From contig JAQYDN010000009.1 in NCBI GenBank assembly GCA_028724185.1, forward strand, positions 1 to 56,964: a stretch of 56,964 nt of DNA, in the 5' to 3' direction. This document shows, one piece after another, positions 39,868 through 49,523 of this stretch (positions within the stretch are counted from its first letter, which is position 1; every line of letters begins with the position of its first letter). Under the pieces are notes generated by a model. It did not search any database. It saw nothing but the letters and a program-made list of their open reading frames with translations, and was not told the origin of the DNA. The position numbers were made by a program, and so were the translations under genes. Origin of the DNA: Bacillota bacterium. Its GTDB lineage: Bacteria > Bacillota > Clostridia > Tissierellales > Peptoniphilaceae.

Positions 39868-40299
39868 ATGTTTTACGGCGAAAACAGACATACAATCGAT
39901 TCAAAGGGACGTCTGGTCATGCCGGCCAAATTTCGAGACGGCCTGCAGGATGGGTACGTGATGACGAAGGGTCTCGACCGTTGTATTTTTCTGTTTCCCC
40001 TCGACGAATGGAAGCGGATGGAAGAAAAACTAAAGGCGCTCCCCCTGACCCACAAAGACGCGCGAGCGTTTGTCCGCTACTTTTTCTCCGGAGCGTGCGA
40101 TGGAACGCTCGATAAACAAGGGCGTATCAAAGTCCCGCAAAACTTGATGAGTTACGCGGAGTTGACGTCTAAAAGTGTGATTATCGGCGTCGGCACGCGC
40201 ATGGAAATATGGTCGGAAGCACTATGGGACGACTATACCGACGACGAATCTCTTTCCTACGATCAAATTGCACAACAATTGGCCGATCTCGGCATTTAG
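39868..40299 (+). CDS. mraZ: Division/cell wall cluster transcriptional repressor MraZ
   Basis: A 143-residue protein of two SpoVT/AbrB-like halves, each with the DxxGR motif: TIDSKGRLVMPAKFR (about 9-23) and TLDKQGRIKVPQNL (about 78-91). It forms rings and represses the dcw operon through the repeats upstream. ATG 39868 (MFYGENRH) is the family start and follows GGGGTG; longer readings from 39837 or 39850 run through the operator. rsmH follows 8 nt after the stop, the usual order. Confidence 0.93.
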   Translation: MFYGENRHTIDSKGRLVMPAKFRDGLQDGYVMTKGLDRCIFLFPLDEWKRMEEKLKALPLTHKDARAFVRYFFSGACDGTLDKQGRIKVPQNLMSYAELTSKSVIIGVGTRMEIWSEALWDDYTDDESLSYDQIAQQLADLGI

Positions 40300-40307
40300 G
40301 AGTAACG

Positions 40308-41240
40308 ATGGCTTTTCAACATATCCCGGTTTTAAAGGACGAGGTAATCGACGGATTAAAAATTAAATCAGACGGCATCTACGTCGACGGGACCATCGGG
40401 GGAGGCGGTCACGGCGGCGAGATTTTAAAGCGCATTCCGGACGGCTTGTTGATCGGCATCGATCAGGACGATCGGGCTTTGGAGGCGGCCGAAGAACATT
40501 TATCGCAAATCGGGACGAATTATCTCTTAAAAAAGGGCAACTTTGCAGATATAACCCGTATTCTGGAGACCTTACATATCGATCAAGTCGACGGCATTCT
40601 TTTGGATATCGGCGTAAGCTCGTATCAGTTCGACACGCCCGAGCGCGGGTTCAGCTACCGCTTCGACGGACCGCTCGACATGCGGATGAACGAGAGTGCC
40701 GCGTTGAGCGCGAGGGACATCGTCAACACCTATGGAGCCGAGGAGATCAGCGACATCTTATGGGAATATGGCGAAGAGCGATGGGCAAAGCGCATCGGCG
40801 AATTTATCGTCGAGGAACGGAAGGTGAAGCCGATCGAAACGACGTATGAACTCGTCGATGTGATTAAAAAAGCCATCCCGAGCGGCGCGCGACGAGACGG
40901 CGGCCATCCCGCAAAGAAGACCTTCCAGGCCCTAAGGATCGCCGTAAACCGCGAGCTCGACGTCTTAGACGAGGTGATTCCCGCCGCGGTATCGCTCCTT
41001 AAACCCGGAGGAAGGCTCGCCATCATTACGTTCCATTCCCTGGAAGACCGGATCGTGAAAAACGAATTTAAGTATCTGTATAAAGATTGTATCTGTCCGC
41101 CCAGACAGCCTATCTGTACATGTGATAAGAAACGTGAAATTAAGATCATTACGAAAAAGCCGATTACGGCCTCGAAAGAAGAACTGGAAGGGAATAACCG
41201 ATCACACTCGGCGAAGCTTCGGATTGCTGAAAAAATATAG
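40308..41240 (+). CDS. rsmH: 16S rRNA (cytosine-1402-N4)-methyltransferase
   Basis: A 310-residue SAM-dependent methyltransferase acting on C1402 in the decoding centre of 16S rRNA. HIPVLKDEVIDGL begins the family; DGTIGGGGHGGEIL is the SAM-binding motif I; GIDQDDRAL and DGILLDIGVSSYQFD follow; the C-terminal FHSLEDRIVK and the Cys-containing DCICPPRQPICTC are typical. ATG 40308 is chosen over an in-frame reading from 40209 because TTAGGAG precedes it and the family starts here. Confidence 0.95.
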   Translation: MAFQHIPVLKDEVIDGLKIKSDGIYVDGTIGGGGHGGEILKRIPDGLLIGIDQDDRALEAAEEHLSQIGTNYLLKKGNFADITRILETLHIDQVDGILLDIGVSSYQFDTPERGFSYRFDGPLDMRMNESAALSARDIVNTYGAEEISDILWEYGEERWAKRIGEFIVEERKVKPIETTYELVDVIKKAIPSGARRDGGHPAKKTFQALRIAVNRELDVLDEVIPAAVSLLKPGGRLAIITFHSLEDRIVKNEFKYLYKDCICPPRQPICTCDKKREIKIITKKPITASKEELEGNNRSHSAKLRIAEKI

Positions 41241-41253
41241 GGGGAGTGATATA

Positions 41254-41667
41254 ATGAAACAGGTTCAAAAGCGACATTCCCGCGGGCGGCAAAATTCACG
41301 GAAAAAGAAAAGATACATGTCTTCGGGCGCTCTCGCGTTCGTCGTCGTGTTGCTTATCGGTTTGACTGCGTGTATCCAACTTCGCACACATACGCATATT
41401 GCGGTGTTGAATACGGCGATCGAGCGGCAAAACAAGGCCTTGGATGAGATGGACAAGACGTATAAGGACATGAGTGCCAGTCTCGATGAGATTAAAAATT
41501 CCGATGAAATTATGAAAAAGGCGAAATTTCAATTAGGCATGGTTTATCCGGACGACGGTCAGGTAAAATACATTGACGTTACGGTTCGCGACGAGGAAAA
41601 TGACGTCAATGAAAATGTTTATTTGAATCCCGTCATCTCCGTGCTGCATATTTTCAACGGAAAGTAG
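41254..41667 (+). CDS. ftsL: Cell division protein FtsL-like
   Basis: A 137-residue bitopic membrane protein. A Lys/Arg-rich cytoplasmic tail (1-21) is followed by one membrane helix (about 25-43) and a coiled coil (about 50-90) outside the membrane. The sequence is not conserved enough to name on its own; size, topology and position between rsmH and the division PBP identify it as FtsL, which bridges FtsQ/DivIB, DivIC and the FtsW-FtsI synthase. ATG 41254 follows GGGGGAG. Confidence 0.8.
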   Translation: MKQVQKRHSRGRQNSRKKKRYMSSGALAFVVVLLIGLTACIQLRTHTHIAVLNTAIERQNKALDEMDKTYKDMSASLDEIKNSDEIMKKAKFQLGMVYPDDGQVKYIDVTVRDEENDVNENVYLNPVISVLHIFNGK

Positions 41668-41676
41668 GAGACGTTT

Positions 41677-44025
41677 GTGCGAGAGCAGAAATTAAATCGA
41701 GTAAAGAGAGTGAGAAAGAGAAAGAAGAGTCGCAGTTTTTCTGCTTTTCATTTACAAAAGATGGACAGAAAAGTGGCTATTCTTTATGCATTTCTTTTCT
41801 TACTCTTTTTTATTTTATTTTTGAGGGCGGCCTACCTTCAAACGATTCATTCCGATCAATTGACGCGGGACGCCTTGGCGCTGGAAACGATGCGTCAAAT
41901 AAAACCCGATCGGGGCATGATCTACGACGCCGACCAACGAAAGCTGGTGACCAATATCTCCAAATCCGATATCTATCTCGACACGGAGACCTTGGAGGGC
42001 GCGAGCGACAGCGCCAAACAGCGCGAACGGCTCGAGACGATTGCGCAAAAAGATCTCGAGATGTCGCCGCAGGACATACAGCAGCGACTCGAAAAAAAGG
42101 GACACGTCCTGATCAAGGGGAACGTCGATCGATCGGTCGCGATACGCATTCGCGATACCGATATTCCGGGCGTGTCGATCGAGGACTTCGAATCGCGGTC
42201 TTACCCCTATAACAACATGGCGTCATTGGTCCTGGGCTTTACCGGCAAGGACGGCGTGGGACGATACGGGATCGAGCGTTATTACGACGATTTGTTGAGC
42301 GGATCGGCCGATGCCAAAGCCATGGCGGCGACTTCGAGCGACTACGCGAATGCGGGACATGCCGGGGCGAGTTTGAAATTGACTCTGTCCGAATCGCTTC
42401 AGAGGAAGACGGAAGACATTCTCGAGACGCATCGCGAAAAAAATCATGCGAAGCGCGTGACGGCGATCGTCCAGGAGACGCAGACCGGAGCCGTCGTCTC
42501 GATGGCATCCACCGACGATTACAACCTGAACAATCCGTACGGCCCCGCGAACAAAGAACAGCGTGCCGTTTGGTCGGATTTGACCGAAGAACAAAAATCG
42601 GATATATGGTTTGACAACTGGCGCAATTTTTCGGTAAGCGACACCTACGAGCCCGGATCGACGTTTAAGACGATTACGGCGGCCGCGGCGCTCGAGGAGA
42701 ATACGACGAATCCTAAGAAGCACTACTACTGCACGGGTTACATCAGAGATATACCGGGGATTACAATCACCTGTACCTCGCTTCCGAATCCGCACGGCGA
42801 CATAACGATGGACGACGCGTTCGCGCAGTCTTGTAACGTCAGCTTCGTCAATATAGCGCGGGAACTTTCAAAAGAGGGGATGCTAAAATACATCCGTGCA
42901 TTCGGTTTTGGAGAAAAGACCGGAATCGACCTCCCCGCCGAACAAAAGGGCCTCGTTCCGAAGGACGTCGGAGACATAAACGACGCGCGCCTCGCGACGA
43001 TGAGTTACGGACACGGCATCTCCGTCACGCCGATTCAAATGGTGACGGCGGTCTCGGCCGTCGCCAACGGCGGCTATCTGGTCGAGCCCTATGTGGTCGA
43101 TGAGATCAAGGACGCCGATGGAAAGATGATAAAAAAACATAAGACCACCGTCAAACGGCAAGTTATTTCGAATTCGACGAGCGAGACGATGCGCACACTC
43201 TTAACTCACGTCGTTGAGAGAGGGACGGGCACGCTCGGTGCCGTCGATCACTACGCAATCGGCGGAAAGACCGGTACGGCGGGTAAAGTATCGGAATCCG
43301 GCGGATACGAAAAAGATAAATATATCAGTTCCTTCGTTTCGGTCGGCCCGGTGGACGATCCGAAGTATACGGTGCTCGTCATCGTCGAGGAACCCGAAGG
43401 CGATTACTTCGGCGGCACGGTCGCAGCGCCCATCGCCTCGGAAATTATGGGCGAGGCTTTAAGGGAAGCGGGCATTCCCGAATCGACGACGGTCGGGAAG
43501 AAAAAGACGAAGAAAATTATCGTCCCCGACGTGGAAAACATGCTCTTGGAAGATGCGGGAAAGGCGCTCACCGACGTGGGGCTCCGATTTAACATGGCTT
43601 CGGAGAACGTGGGAGATTTCGGCATCGTGAAGGAACAACGCCCGAAGGCGGGAACCGAGGTCGACGACGATGCGATCATCGACTTAAAGATCGACCCCAA
43701 CGACAAGGATGCGCAGAGCGTCCCGAACTTCCTCGGGAAGTCGAAGCAGGAAGTCGCCTCGATTTTAGAGAATTCGGGCATCCGCTACGAAATGGAAGGC
43801 GAGGGCACAGTCGTCTCTCAAGAACCGCTCGCGGGGAAAAAACTCGAAAAGGGTCAAAAATTGCTCCTTCGCTTTGAAAAAGCGCCGGTCGACGGCGCTT
43901 CGGATGGAGGCGACGATGGAGAAACACGAAACGAGTCGTCGACGTCGAGTCGTACGGAAGATACATCCGGCGAAAACGGGGAGACGGCGAAAAACGCGTC
44001 AAACGACGGCGCCGAGAATCAATAA
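41677..44025 (+). CDS. ftsI: Class B penicillin-binding protein with PASTA domains (FtsI/SpoVD-like)
   Basis: A 782-residue septal transpeptidase. A basic tail and one membrane helix (about 33-53) are followed by a PBP dimerisation domain (about 75-215) and a transpeptidase domain with intact motifs: S328-T-F-K331 in EPGSTFKTI, SCN in AQSCNVSF, and KTGT in GGKTGTAG. Two C-terminal PASTA repeats follow (VPDVENMLLEDAGKAL and VPNFLGKSKQEVASIL starts), then a Ser/Asp/Glu-rich tail. The start is GTG 41677 with an AGGAG site. It is the operon partner of FtsW. A SpoVD role is possible, but no sporulation gene is seen here. Confidence 0.9.
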   Translation: MREQKLNRVKRVRKRKKSRSFSAFHLQKMDRKVAILYAFLFLLFFILFLRAAYLQTIHSDQLTRDALALETMRQIKPDRGMIYDADQRKLVTNISKSDIYLDTETLEGASDSAKQRERLETIAQKDLEMSPQDIQQRLEKKGHVLIKGNVDRSVAIRIRDTDIPGVSIEDFESRSYPYNNMASLVLGFTGKDGVGRYGIERYYDDLLSGSADAKAMAATSSDYANAGHAGASLKLTLSESLQRKTEDILETHREKNHAKRVTAIVQETQTGAVVSMASTDDYNLNNPYGPANKEQRAVWSDLTEEQKSDIWFDNWRNFSVSDTYEPGSTFKTITAAAALEENTTNPKKHYYCTGYIRDIPGITITCTSLPNPHGDITMDDAFAQSCNVSFVNIARELSKEGMLKYIRAFGFGEKTGIDLPAEQKGLVPKDVGDINDARLATMSYGHGISVTPIQMVTAVSAVANGGYLVEPYVVDEIKDADGKMIKKHKTTVKRQVISNSTSETMRTLLTHVVERGTGTLGAVDHYAIGGKTGTAGKVSESGGYEKDKYISSFVSVGPVDDPKYTVLVIVEEPEGDYFGGTVAAPIASEIMGEALREAGIPESTTVGKKKTKKIIVPDVENMLLEDAGKALTDVGLRFNMASENVGDFGIVKEQRPKAGTEVDDDAIIDLKIDPNDKDAQSVPNFLGKSKQEVASILENSGIRYEMEGEGTVVSQEPLAGKKLEKGQKLLLRFEKAPVDGASDGGDDGETRNESSTSSRTEDTSGENGETAKNASNDGAENQ

Positions 44026-44049
44026 AACCAGAAAAAAGGAGTTACAAAG

Positions 44050-45009
44050 ATGAATGCTACAACGGGGTTTATGGCCCTTTTCGCGGGGCTTATTCTCAGT
44101 TTAATCGGGGGAAAAATATTTATCCCCATGTTGCATAGACTAAACGCCGGTCAATCTATTCGCGAAGAGGGACCGCAGTCTCACCTTTCCAAGGCGGGGA
44201 CGCCGACGATCGGCGGGGTTATTTTTCTGGCGGCGCTTCTCATCGGCACGCTTCTTACAAAAAACATGACCTATGAAATCTTGATCCTCTTTGTTTCGAC
44301 ATTCGGCTTCGGACTCGTCGGATTTATCGACGACTATCTGAAGGTCGTCCACAAGCGAAACCTGGGTTTTACGGCGATGCAAAAACTTATCGCGCAGATC
44401 ATCATCGCGATCTTGCTCTACGTGCTCGTTCGACAATCGGATCAGCTGACGACAAAACTCCTCGTACCGGGCACGGGCAATATATGGGATTTCGGCGTGT
44501 TCTTTATCCCGTTTATCATATTCGTCGTCGTGGGGACCGTAAACTCCGTCAACTTAACCGACGGCTTGGACGGATTGTCTTCGTCGGTAACGGTGATCGT
44601 CATGTTGTTTTTCGCGCTCGTCAGCTACAAACTCGAGCGCTTTTCGATCACCTTATTCTGTCTCGTCCTCACAGGCGGGCTCCTCGGGTTTTTACATTAT
44701 AATAAATATCCCGCAAAGGTGTTTATGGGCGATACGGGATCGCTCGCACTCGGCGGCGCAGTGGTGGGTGTCGCGATACTTTTGAACTTGCCGATCCTGC
44801 TTCCGATATGCTGCGGTATTTATTTTATCGAGGCACTGTCGGTTATCATACAGGTAACCTCGTTTAAATTGACGGGCAAACGCGTCTTTTTAATGAGTCC
44901 GATTCACCATCACTTTGAACAAAAGGGGATGAATGAAGTTCAAATCGTCGGCCTGTTTTCCGGCATCGAACTTGTTCTTTGTATCATCAGTTATTTCCTG
45001 ATTTTTTAG
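44050..45009 (+). CDS. mraY: Phospho-N-acetylmuramoyl-pentapeptide transferase
   Basis: A 319-residue polytopic enzyme that makes lipid I from UDP-MurNAc-pentapeptide and undecaprenyl phosphate. About ten membrane helices are visible. SKAGTPTIGGVIF is the first conserved loop; GFIDDYLKVVHKRNLG holds the Asp pair; NSVNLTDGLDGL has the catalytic Asp; GDTGSLALGG and the HHHFE motif in SPIHHHFEQKG follow. The ATG has an AAAAGGAG site. It sits between the division PBP and murD, in the usual dcw order apart from the missing murE and murF. Confidence 0.96.
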   Translation: MNATTGFMALFAGLILSLIGGKIFIPMLHRLNAGQSIREEGPQSHLSKAGTPTIGGVIFLAALLIGTLLTKNMTYEILILFVSTFGFGLVGFIDDYLKVVHKRNLGFTAMQKLIAQIIIAILLYVLVRQSDQLTTKLLVPGTGNIWDFGVFFIPFIIFVVVGTVNSVNLTDGLDGLSSSVTVIVMLFFALVSYKLERFSITLFCLVLTGGLLGFLHYNKYPAKVFMGDTGSLALGGAVVGVAILLNLPILLPICCGIYFIEALSVIIQVTSFKLTGKRVFLMSPIHHHFEQKGMNEVQIVGLFSGIELVLCIISYFLIF

Positions 45010-45018
45010 GAGTGTTGT

Positions 45019-46329
45019 ATGAAAAATAAGAGAATTTTAGTTTATGGCATGGGGAAAACAGGCTTGAGTGTCGTCGATGCCATGAATGACGATAATACGC
45101 TATATATTTACGACGACGATCCGTCGCACTTAAGCCTGGTTTCCGAGGACATTCCGGTGTACGAAGGACAGGAGGTCGACTTCGTCGTGAAGAGCCCGAG
45201 CATTCCCATGGACAGCGGATTGTTGCCAGAGCTCCTCGAAAAAGATATCCCGATCATTTCGGATATCGAGCTCGCCTATCATATTTCCGAATGCGAAAAT
45301 TTCATCGCCATTTCGGGGACAAACGGCAAGACGACGGTCACAGATCTTCTCTATCACTTGTTGATCGACGGGGGAAAAGTCGCCTACGTGGGCGGAAACA
45401 TCGGCATCGGCATCTTGCCGATCGCCAAGCGCGCGGCAAAAGACGACTGTCTCGTGATCGAGTGCTCGAGTTTTCAATTGGAGACGGTCGTCGACTTCAA
45501 ACCGAAGTTTGCGATTTTAACCAACATCACCGAAGATCACCTGGATCATCACAAGTCCATCGAGGCATATCGAGAAAGCAAGAAAAATGTTTATAAGAAT
45601 CAAGACGACGACGACTTTTTGATCTTAAACATCGACGACCCGTACCTGGCGTTGATCGGCGAGGGACTCGAACGCGCGCTCGTCGTCAGTACGACGCCGA
45701 TCCAGCAGGACGGGGCGTTTAAAGACCAAGACAAGTTATACTTGGCCTATAACGGCGAAGTCATCTATCTGATGGATCGGGACGACATGCTCCTCGTCGG
45801 CGAACACAATGTGAGAAACGCCCTCGAGGCATCGCTGTGTGCCTACCTCCTGGGAGTCGAGATCGCCTCCATTCGAAAGACGCTCACGACCTACCGAGGG
45901 AAGCGACATCGCATGGAATTTGTCATATCTCGCGACGGCATCGACGTCTACAACGATTCGAAGGGGACCAATCCCGGATCGACGGAGGTTGCACTCTCGA
46001 GTTTTTCGCGTCCGGTTCGCCTGATTGCGGGCGGATACGATAAGGGAAGTGATTTTTCAGAGTTGTTTAAAAAACACAAAGACGGCATAAAAGGTTTGTA
46101 TGTCTACGGACAGACCGAGGCGTTGATGGAAAAAGAGGCGAGCGAGGCGGGCATCGAGGATATCGAGGCCTTTACGACGCTCGAAGAGGCGACGTCTCGG
46201 GCCATGGACGATGCGGTGGCGGGCGATGTGATCTTGTTCTCGCCGGCGTGTGCGTCGTGGGATCAATTTAAGAATTACGAAGAGCGCGGCGATCGGTTCA
46301 AGGCGATCGTTACGCAAAAGTGGAGTTGA
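45019..46329 (+). CDS. murD: UDP-N-acetylmuramoylalanine--D-glutamate ligase
   Basis: A 436-residue Mur ligase that adds D-Glu to UDP-MurNAc-L-Ala. The N-terminal Rossmann domain starts RILVYGMGKTGLSV. The central ATPase domain has ISGTNGKTTVTDLL (P-loop at 99-106) and TNITEDHLDHHKSIEAY. The C-terminal domain has NDSKGTNPGSTEVAL with the carbamylated-Lys-type region before it, and GDVILFSPACASWDQF near the end. It starts 9 nt after mraY with an AGGAG site. ftsW follows 7 nt after the stop. Confidence 0.95.
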   Translation: MKNKRILVYGMGKTGLSVVDAMNDDNTLYIYDDDPSHLSLVSEDIPVYEGQEVDFVVKSPSIPMDSGLLPELLEKDIPIISDIELAYHISECENFIAISGTNGKTTVTDLLYHLLIDGGKVAYVGGNIGIGILPIAKRAAKDDCLVIECSSFQLETVVDFKPKFAILTNITEDHLDHHKSIEAYRESKKNVYKNQDDDDFLILNIDDPYLALIGEGLERALVVSTTPIQQDGAFKDQDKLYLAYNGEVIYLMDRDDMLLVGEHNVRNALEASLCAYLLGVEIASIRKTLTTYRGKRHRMEFVISRDGIDVYNDSKGTNPGSTEVALSSFSRPVRLIAGGYDKGSDFSELFKKHKDGIKGLYVYGQTEALMEKEASEAGIEDIEAFTTLEEATSRAMDDAVAGDVILFSPACASWDQFKNYEERGDRFKAIVTQKWS

Positions 46330-46336
46330 TAAAGAC

Positions 46337-47434
46337 ATGGCTCGAATCAGACGATATGTCGATCCCGTCTTGTTCGTGACGATTCTGTTGCTCTTGACCG
46401 TCGGCGTCTTTATGGTGGCGTCGAGTTCGTGGACGAGCGGTCTCGCCGACCACGGTGACGGCAGTTTTTACTTAAAGCGCCACATCTTGTTTTTGGCGTT
46501 CGGCTTCGCCGCGATGGCGGCGGGTTATCTCGTACCGCTCGATGCCCTTAGGAAAGCGGCCTTTCCCTTGTGGCTGCTAAGCATGGGGTTGTGCCTGCTT
46601 CTATATACGCGATTCGGCGTAACCGTCAAGGGAGCGACGCGTTGGCTTGCGATCCCGGGGACGTCGTTTCAGTTTATGCCGTCCGACTTACTGAAGTATA
46701 CGTCTATTTTTTACGTAGCGCATCTGTGTGCGGTCCATAGAAACGGGCGTAGACGACGAGGATTTTTACCGATTGTCGCGGTGATCGGCCTTTCGGTCGT
46801 CGTCGTCATGAAAGAAGACTTTTCGACGGCGAGTGTCATCACCATCAGTCTGATGGGGATGTTTTTTATCTCCGGCATGACGCTTGCGGAATTTTTGTCG
46901 ATCGTGGGGCTCGGCGTCGCGACGATGTACGGATTCGTACTTCGCGTGCCCTACCGCTTAAAGCGCTTGACCTCGTTTGTCGACCCCTTCGACGACATCG
47001 CCAATACGGACTGGCAGCTGGCCAATTCACTCTATTCCATCGGCATCGGATCGGTGACGGGCGTCGGATATTTTAATTTTCACCAATCGTTTAACCGGCT
47101 ACCGGAGGCATACAACGACTTTATCTTCGCCGTCATCGGCCAGGAGCTGGGGTTGATCGGGACGACATTTGTCATCGTACTCTTTGCGATCTTTATATTT
47201 CGCGGATTTCAGACGGCGATTATGCAGGAGAAGTTGTACGAAAAGTTGGTCGCGACGGGCATTTTCTTATCGATCGGATTTCAAGCATTTTTTAACATGG
47301 GCGTCGCCACCGGCCTCTTGCCGGTAACAGGCATCACCCTACCTTTTATATCGTACGGCGGAACGGCCCTCGTGCTCGCGATGGGCATGAGCGGTATCTT
47401 ATTGAGATTATCGGGGAAAGGAGTATCGCGTTGA
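46337..47434 (+). CDS. ftsW: FtsW-like peptidoglycan polymerase (SEDS family)
   Basis: A 365-residue SEDS glycosyltransferase that polymerises lipid II at the septum with its class B PBP partner. Nine to ten membrane helices are visible. Conserved stretches are RWLAIPGTSFQFMPSDLLK, KEDFSTASVI, the large-loop segment LANSLYSIGIGSVTGVGYF, PEAYNDFIFAVIGQELG with the catalytic-region residues, and GITLPFISYGGTALV. ATG 46337 is preferred over a reading starting at 46250 inside murD. It overlaps murG by 4 nt. FtsW is favoured over RodA by location. Confidence 0.93.
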   Translation: MARIRRYVDPVLFVTILLLLTVGVFMVASSSWTSGLADHGDGSFYLKRHILFLAFGFAAMAAGYLVPLDALRKAAFPLWLLSMGLCLLLYTRFGVTVKGATRWLAIPGTSFQFMPSDLLKYTSIFYVAHLCAVHRNGRRRRGFLPIVAVIGLSVVVVMKEDFSTASVITISLMGMFFISGMTLAEFLSIVGLGVATMYGFVLRVPYRLKRLTSFVDPFDDIANTDWQLANSLYSIGIGSVTGVGYFNFHQSFNRLPEAYNDFIFAVIGQELGLIGTTFVIVLFAIFIFRGFQTAIMQEKLYEKLVATGIFLSIGFQAFFNMGVATGLLPVTGITLPFISYGGTALVLAMGMSGILLRLSGKGVSR

Positions 47435-48528
47435 AAGTTATTCTCTCCGGCGGCGGAACGGGCGGCCATATCTACCCGGCGCTCGCCATCGGCGAAGCGT
47501 TGAAAAAACGTGTGCCGGACGTCGACATTCTTTATGTCGGAAAAAAAGACAGCATGGAAGAAGAGCTCACGGAAAAATACGGCATCCGATTTGCACCGGT
47601 GCACATTCAGGGATTTCCGAGAAAGAAGTTAAACAAAGAGTCCGTCGTGACGATGATGGAATTGTTTCGCGGCCTACACGACGCGGGGAACATATTGAAG
47701 GATTTCCGCGCCGACGTGGTGATCGGGACCGGCGGGTATGTGTGCGCGCCGATCGTGTTAAAGGCACAGAGAAAGGGAATCAAGACGGTGATTCAGGAGC
47801 AAAACGCCTATCCGGGTAAGACCAACCGCCTGCTCGCCAAGCACGTGGACCTCATCGCCTACAGTTTCGAGGAAGCGAAAAAGTATTTTCCGAACCACGT
47901 GTCGATGCTTTACACGGGAAACCCCATCCGCTCGTCGTTTAAAAAAGTCCATCGAGAAGAGGCGAAAGAGAGATTGGGCTATGCGTCGGAAAAGCCTCTG
48001 GTCCTCTCGTTCGGAGGAAGCGGCGGACAGGAATCGACCAACGACGCGGTCATCGAGATCATGAACTCACACGAGACGTTGCCGTTTCACCTGGTGCACA
48101 TCACGGGAAAGGAGCACTACGAGGGATTTTTAAAGCGCATGCCCGACGTCGACAAAGACAGCTATACCGTCCTCGACTATTCGCATCAAATTCCCGAGTA
48201 CCTGGCCGTGGCCGAACTCGTCGTCGCGTCGTCCTCGGCGATGACGCTCGCGGAGATCAGTGCCATGCACTTGCCGTCCATCCTCATACCGAAGGCCTAT
48301 ACGGCGGGAAATCACCAATATCACAACGCCATGAGCTATCAGAGGGCGCATGCGGCGGAAGTGATCGAAGAGAGCGAGTTGAACGGCGCGTTGCTCCTCG
48401 AGACGATGGAATCTCTCTTAAATGATGAGAAACGGTCGAAGGCGATGGGCAAGGCCGCCTACAGCCTGATCAATCCGAGGGGAACCGAGGAGATCGTCGA
48501 GTCGATTTTAAGGATTGTCGAATCATGA
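47431..48528 (+). CDS. murG: UDP-N-acetylglucosamine--lipid I GlcNAc transferase
   Basis: A 365-residue peripheral membrane GT28 transferase that converts lipid I to lipid II. The N-terminal glycine-rich loop GGGTGGHIYPALAIG is at 7-21; GTGGYVCAPIVLKA and QEQNAYPGKTNRLLA follow; the UDP-GlcNAc site has FGGSGGQESTND and the C-terminal SSSAMTLAEISAMHLPSILIP. The start is TTG 47431 with an AAAGGAG site inside ftsW and a 4-nt overlap. It overlaps ftsQ by 4 nt. Confidence 0.96.
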   Translation: MKVILSGGGTGGHIYPALAIGEALKKRVPDVDILYVGKKDSMEEELTEKYGIRFAPVHIQGFPRKKLNKESVVTMMELFRGLHDAGNILKDFRADVVIGTGGYVCAPIVLKAQRKGIKTVIQEQNAYPGKTNRLLAKHVDLIAYSFEEAKKYFPNHVSMLYTGNPIRSSFKKVHREEAKERLGYASEKPLVLSFGGSGGQESTNDAVIEIMNSHETLPFHLVHITGKEHYEGFLKRMPDVDKDSYTVLDYSHQIPEYLAVAELVVASSSAMTLAEISAMHLPSILIPKAYTAGNHQYHNAMSYQRAHAAEVIEESELNGALLLETMESLLNDEKRSKAMGKAAYSLINPRGTEEIVESILRIVES

Positions 48529-49484
48529 CGGATGTAAGAAAAAAGAAAAATCGGCGAAAGCTGAAGAGAAAATATAGAAATCGCCGGATACTGTTGGTCG
48601 TCGTCCTCGCTCTCTTGATTACCTCGGGCGTCGCCTTCTTTTCCTCGGCGACGGCGATGACCGATGTCGCCATTACAGGCACCAAGACCGTTTCGAAGAC
48701 GGAGGTGCGCCAAATCGCGGAAGGATATTTGAATAAGAGTTATCTGAGGATGGATAAAAAGAGCCTCGCCAATCGCCTGGAACAGCTGCCGTATGTCAAG
48801 CGGGCCGATCTCGGCCTGTCGTTTCCGCACACCTTGAAGATTACGATCGAAGAGGAGAAGCCGGCGGCTCAAATCTATAGCGGCGACGGCTATATTTTGG
48901 TGAATGAAGATTTTCGCGCACTCGAAAAGACGCGTTCCTACCACACGAACCTGGTAAAAATTACGGGGATCCCGACTGAGGGCGTGCGGCCGGGGCAAGT
49001 CGCCTTCCACGAGACGGATAACGAGAAGAAGACACATATGATCGAAACGCTCTTTAAATCCGAATTGAAAGAGGACATGAACACACTCTCCATCTTGGAT
49101 CAGGGCGTGAAGCTTTCCTTCTCGGACGGGACGATCGTCCACATTCGGAGTCTTAACGATGCGGAGTATAAAGTGAAGCAATTGGAGGAAATTCGCAAAG
49201 AGATGAAGTTGAAGAACGAGGACTACCGCGAGATCTTCTTAGATCAGGGCGACCATCCCATCGCGGTAAGACCGTCTTCGATCGATGACGAAGAGGAGGA
49301 TACCTCGAACGAGGCGACGTCCGGAGATATTCGGGAAGAAGAATCGCTTGAAAAGTCTTCGAACGACCGGAAATCTCCGGAGGAAAAACAGGAGAAGCGC
49401 CCGTCGGAGGATGTGTCGGAGGTGTCGCCGCAAGATGAAGAGAATCAATCGAAGGAGTCGGCGGGAGAGACGGCGTCGAACTGA
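48525..49484 (+). CDS. ftsQ: Cell division protein FtsQ/DivIB
   Basis: A 319-residue bitopic membrane protein. A highly basic cytoplasmic tail (1-20) and one membrane helix (about 23-43) are followed by a POTRA domain (about 45-115, containing AITGTKTVSKTEVRQIAEGYL) and the beta domain up to about 235. The last 80 residues are Glu/Ser/Lys-rich and almost certainly disordered. It scaffolds the FtsL/DivIC complex at the septum. It overlaps murG as ATGA. No terminator is seen between it and ftsZ, although ftsZ has its own promoter. Confidence 0.88.
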   Translation: MTDVRKKKNRRKLKRKYRNRRILLVVVLALLITSGVAFFSSATAMTDVAITGTKTVSKTEVRQIAEGYLNKSYLRMDKKSLANRLEQLPYVKRADLGLSFPHTLKITIEEEKPAAQIYSGDGYILVNEDFRALEKTRSYHTNLVKITGIPTEGVRPGQVAFHETDNEKKTHMIETLFKSELKEDMNTLSILDQGVKLSFSDGTIVHIRSLNDAEYKVKQLEEIRKEMKLKNEDYREIFLDQGDHPIAVRPSSIDDEEEDTSNEATSGDIREEESLEKSSNDRKSPEEKQEKRPSEDVSEVSPQDEENQSKESAGETASN

Positions 49485-49494
49485 TTGCTATTTC

Positions 49495-49523
49495 TTGACT
49501 TGTACTGATTTTCTCTATAAAAT
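49495..49523 (+). promoter_or_regulatory. Internal promoter before ftsZ
   Basis: TTGACT (49495-49500) is followed after 17 bp by TAAAAT (49518-49523), in an AT-rich patch unlike the flanking genes. Another TATAAT lies at 49523-49528. It would allow ftsZ expression independent of the dcw promoter. Confidence 0.65.

Noticed and set aside
41246-41256. TGATATAAT motif at the ftsL start
   Set aside because: The TATAAT includes the ftsL ATG and the motif follows the ribosome binding site. A promoter here would leave no leader for ftsL, so it is probably chance.
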